Origin: an uncultured Collinsella sp. | GTDB taxonomy: Bacteria > Actinomycetota > Coriobacteriia > Coriobacteriales > Coriobacteriaceae | Length of the DNA stretch: 9,161 nt | NCBI GenBank assembly: GCA_902468045.1 | Contig: CABQXG010000031.1 | Coordinates: 1-9,161, forward strand | Reading direction: 5' to 3' | Shown: piece by piece, positions 6,353-9,161 of the stretch | How the letters are laid out: every line of letters starts with the position of its first letter | Numbering within the stretch: position 1 is the stretch's first letter | Made by a program: the position numbers and the translations under genes | Notes under the pieces: model-generated | What the model was told of the DNA's origin: nothing | The model's input: the letters and a program-made list of their open reading frames with translations, nothing else | Databases searched by the model: none

Positions 6353-6358
6353 TAAACT
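6353..6358 (+). promoter_or_regulatory. Possible -10 element of polA
   Basis: TGTAAACT at 6351-6358 contains the -10-like TAAACT, which would start transcription about 36 nt before the polA ATG. The correctly spaced -35 region is GC-rich and poor. TTGATG at 6320-6325 is too far away (27 bp). This is a tentative call. Confidence 0.3.
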
Positions 6359-6400
6359 GGAGTGAGCAAACCGTGCCCAGCCCAAAGCGAGGTATTCAAT

Positions 6401-9151
6401 ATGTCTGACAAGCGCCGCACCTTTGCCGTTATCGACGGCAACTCGCTCATGCACCGCGCCTTCCACGCCGTGCCGCCGACCATGAACGCGCCGGACGGTC
6501 GCCCCACCAACGCGATCTTTGGCTTTCTGAACATGTTTCTCAAGATGATCGACGCCTTTAACCCCGACGGCGTTGTTGTGGCGTTTGATAAGGGCAAGCC
6601 GCGCGTGCGCATGGAGATGCTGCCGCAGTATAAGGCGCAGCGCCCGCCCATGGACCCCGATCTGCACGCGCAGTTCCCTATGATCAAGGAGCTGCTCGGT
6701 GCGCTCAACGTGCCGATTCTGCAGTCCGAGGGCTGGGAAGGCGATGACATCCTGGGTACTATGGCGCGCCTGGGCGAGCAGGCCGGCTGTGACATGCTGC
6801 TGGTGACCGGTGATCGCGACATGTATCAGCTTGTTACCGAGCATGTCAACGTGGTCTCGACCCGTAAGGGCCTGTCCGACGTGGCGATTATGACGTCCGA
6901 GAGCGTGGATGACCTGTATCACGGCATTACGCCGGCGCTCGTGCCCGACTTTTATGGTCTGAAGGGCGACACGTCCGACAACATCCCCGGCGTGCCGGGC
7001 ATCGGTCCCAAAAAGGCGAGTGCGCTTATTGCGCAGTACGGTAGCCTGGACGAGGTCATCGCACATGCCGACGAGGTCAAGGGCAAGATGGGCGAGAACC
7101 TGCGTGCACACATCGACGATGCGCTGCTGAGCCGCAAGGTCGCAACCATTCGCACCGATGCGCCCGTCGAGCTCGATTTTGAGGCGACGTCATTCCCGGC
7201 GTTTTCTGCCGACGAAGTGTCCGCGGCGCTGGGCACGCTTGGTATCACCGCCATGCAGAACCGTTTCTTGGCGCTGATCGGCGGCGAGGGTGGCGCTGCT
7301 GCCGCTGCTAGAACGTTTGAGATGCCCACGATTGAGCGCACCGCTGCCGGCGATGCCGAGGCGCTTGCTGACGTGGCGTCCGAGGTTTCGCGTGCGATCG
7401 AGGCGGGCGAGTGGGTCGCCGCCGTGGTGGACGATGACAAGGAAGAGGGCGCGCTCTTTGGACTGACGCGCACGCTGTGGTTGGCGACGTCCAAGGGCCT
7501 CTTCGCGCTCGAGGAGGGCGACAGCTGCGCGGCGGCTGAGGTTGAGGCCTTCAACTTCGTCCACGGCGTGATTGCTGGCGTGCTCGCGCGTCTGTTTATG
7601 GAGGGTCGCGTGGCGAGCCCGGATATGAAGGTGCTGTTGCACGAGCTTTCGCCCATCGATTCTTCTGAGCCCGAGCTCATGGATCCGCTGGCAGTCGATT
7701 CTACGCGCATCTTCGATACCGTGGTTGCCGCCTACCTGCTGGATTCCGACCGCTCCGAGTTCGATGAGGCATATCTTGCCGATACGTATCTGCAGATGGC
7801 GCTGCCTGCGGCGCGCGGCGCAGAGGGTGCCGGCGAGGACGCTCCGGCACCTGCCGCCCGTACTGCGGCCCTGACGCTGGCGCTCGTGGCGCCGTTGCGC
7901 GAGTGCATGGCCCGCGAGAACGCCGCCAACGTGTTCGATGGTATCGAGATGCCGCTCGTTCCGGTACTTGCCAAGATGGAGCGCGCGGGCATGCTCGTGG
8001 ACCCCGAGCGCCTGCACAGTCTGTCCGAGGGTCTGGCGACCCAGATTACCGAGGTTGAGCGCAGTATTCGCGACCTGGCGGGTGACGAGACCTTTAATAT
8101 TGGCAGTCCCATGCAGCTGTCGCATGTGCTTTTTGATGTGATGGGGCTTCCGACCAAGGGCCTCAAGAAGACTAAGCGCGGCTATTATTCGACCAACGCC
8201 AAGGTGTTGAGCGACCTTGCGCGTGACCACGAAATTGTGCGTCTGATTTTGGACTGGCGTGAGAAGTCTAAGATCAAGTCCACGTATCTGGACACCCTGG
8301 GCCCGCTACGCCGTGGTGACGGTCGCGTACACACTACGTACAACCAGACCATCACGGCAACGGGGCGTCTGTCCTCGAGCGACCCGAACCTGCAGAACAT
8401 CCCGACGCGCTCGGAGCTGGGCCGCACCGTCAAAACGGCGTTTTCGGCGGGCGAGGGCAGCGTCTTTTTGGCGGTGGACTACTCGCAGATCGAGCTGCGT
8501 CTGCTGGCGCATCTTTCGGGTGACGAGCACCTGGTGCGCGCCTTTAACGAGGGCGAGGACTTCCATGCCGAGACGGCGGCGCGCGTGTTTGGTGTGCCGG
8601 TGTCCGAGGTGACGCCCGACCTGCGCAGCCGCGCCAAGGCCGTGAACTTTGGCATCGTGTACGGCCAGCAGGCCTACGGTCTGTCGCAGTCGCTGCATAT
8701 CTCGATGGCCGAGGCGCGCGACATGATCGATCGCTACTACGAGGCCTACCCGGGCGTGCGCACGTTCCTCGACAACGTGGTGGCACGTGCCAAGCAGACG
8801 GGCTATGCCGAGACCATGTATGGCCGCAGACGCCATATTCCCGAGCTCAAGGCCAAAAACCCGCAACTCCGCGGCTTTGGTGAGCGCACGGCCATGAACC
8901 ATCCCATGCAGGGCACCGCAGCAGACATCATCAAGATCGCCATGGCCCGCGTAAGTCGTCGCCTGGAAGAAGAAGGCTTTGCCGCCCACATGATCTTGCA
9001 GGTACACGACGAACTGGACTTTGAGTGCCCCGTCGACGAAGTCGAGCGCCTAACCACCATGGTCCGCGACGTCATGGAACACGTAGTAGACCTCCGCGTC
9101 CCCCTAATCGCCGAAGCTTCGACTGGAGTGACCTGGGCAGACGCCAAGTAG
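6401..9151 (+). CDS. polA: DNA polymerase I
   Basis: This is a complete 916-residue family A polymerase for Okazaki-fragment processing and repair synthesis. Residues 1 to about 295 form the 5' nuclease, with VIDGNSLMHRAF (D12), EGDDILG, VTGDRDMYQL and GLKGDTSDNIPGVPGIGPKKA. Residues about 310-500 occupy the place of the 3'-5' exonuclease, but the DxE metal motif is absent (WVAAVVDDDKEEG) and the later Tyr/Asp motif is not seen, so proofreading is probably lost. The polymerase domain follows from about 502. Motif A is VDYSQIELRLLAHLSGD (catalytic D693). Motif B is RSRAKAVNFGIVYG (R742, K746, F750, Y754). Motif C is QVHDE (D870, E871). The ATG at 6401 has GCGAGG 8-9 nt upstream and begins just before the conserved first strand. 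The in-frame GTG at 6362 adds 13 unconserved residues. The gene is divergent from the aminopeptidase gene and ends at TAG 9149-9151. Confidence 0.98.
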   Translation: MSDKRRTFAVIDGNSLMHRAFHAVPPTMNAPDGRPTNAIFGFLNMFLKMIDAFNPDGVVVAFDKGKPRVRMEMLPQYKAQRPPMDPDLHAQFPMIKELLGALNVPILQSEGWEGDDILGTMARLGEQAGCDMLLVTGDRDMYQLVTEHVNVVSTRKGLSDVAIMTSESVDDLYHGITPALVPDFYGLKGDTSDNIPGVPGIGPKKASALIAQYGSLDEVIAHADEVKGKMGENLRAHIDDALLSRKVATIRTDAPVELDFEATSFPAFSADEVSAALGTLGITAMQNRFLALIGGEGGAAAAARTFEMPTIERTAAGDAEALADVASEVSRAIEAGEWVAAVVDDDKEEGALFGLTRTLWLATSKGLFALEEGDSCAAAEVEAFNFVHGVIAGVLARLFMEGRVASPDMKVLLHELSPIDSSEPELMDPLAVDSTRIFDTVVAAYLLDSDRSEFDEAYLADTYLQMALPAARGAEGAGEDAPAPAARTAALTLALVAPLRECMARENAANVFDGIEMPLVPVLAKMERAGMLVDPERLHSLSEGLATQITEVERSIRDLAGDETFNIGSPMQLSHVLFDVMGLPTKGLKKTKRGYYSTNAKVLSDLARDHEIVRLILDWREKSKIKSTYLDTLGPLRRGDGRVHTTYNQTITATGRLSSSDPNLQNIPTRSELGRTVKTAFSAGEGSVFLAVDYSQIELRLLAHLSGDEHLVRAFNEGEDFHAETAARVFGVPVSEVTPDLRSRAKAVNFGIVYGQQAYGLSQSLHISMAEARDMIDRYYEAYPGVRTFLDNVVARAKQTGYAETMYGRRRHIPELKAKNPQLRGFGERTAMNHPMQGTAADIIKIAMARVSRRLEEEGFAAHMILQVHDELDFECPVDEVERLTTMVRDVMEHVVDLRVPLIAEASTGVTWADAK

Positions 9152-9161
9152 GGGCACGACC

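Noticed and set aside
6235..6822. N-terminal extension of the aminopeptidase to the upstream start at 6822
   Set aside because: It is antisense to polA and unrelated to M18 proteins. ATG 6234 has AAAGGAG at good spacing and starts where the family begins.
6302..7111. Long open - frame opposite polA, and similar - frames at 7190-8230 and 8306-9007
   Set aside because: These are shadows of the well-supported polA coding strand, with His/Arg-rich low-complexity translations and no ribosome binding site.

Overview
The window is high-GC bacterial chromosome with Shine-Dalgarno-led genes (AGGAG or AAGGGAG about 5-8 nt before ATG). The protein set fits an actinomycete-related gut anaerobe, and the style of the intergenic repeats suggests Coriobacteriia such as Collinsella. 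That placement is my inference from general familiarity, not a search. It is mostly housekeeping sequence, and I do not see a new defence or mobile system.

Layout from left to right: (1) the 3' part of an SGNH/GDSL-type esterase gene on +; (2) a 332-nt non-coding gap with a regular array of six alternating half-sites and a stable hairpin; (3) a thiamine-pyrimidine operon on -, TPP riboswitch then thiC then thiD; (4) a small single-pass membrane protein of unknown function on +, divergent from thiC; (5) yaaA on -; (6) a long palindromic hairpin; (7) an M18-family metallo-aminopeptidase gene on - that is broken by one in-frame TAA; (8) a divergent intergenic region with an inverted repeat around a possible -10; (9) polA on +, complete, ending 10 nt before the window edge.

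The genes that clearly work together are thiC and thiD. ThiC makes HMP-phosphate from AIR and ThiD phosphorylates it to HMP-diphosphate. The TPP riboswitch sits immediately before the thiC start, and its 3' end contains the thiC ribosome binding site, which points to translational feedback control. The other genes are independent units.

The items most worth a second look are the nonsense codon in the otherwise intact aminopeptidase, the 42/39/42/38/42-bp alternating repeat array at 590-809, and the near-perfect 18-bp-stem palindrome between the aminopeptidase and yaaA.
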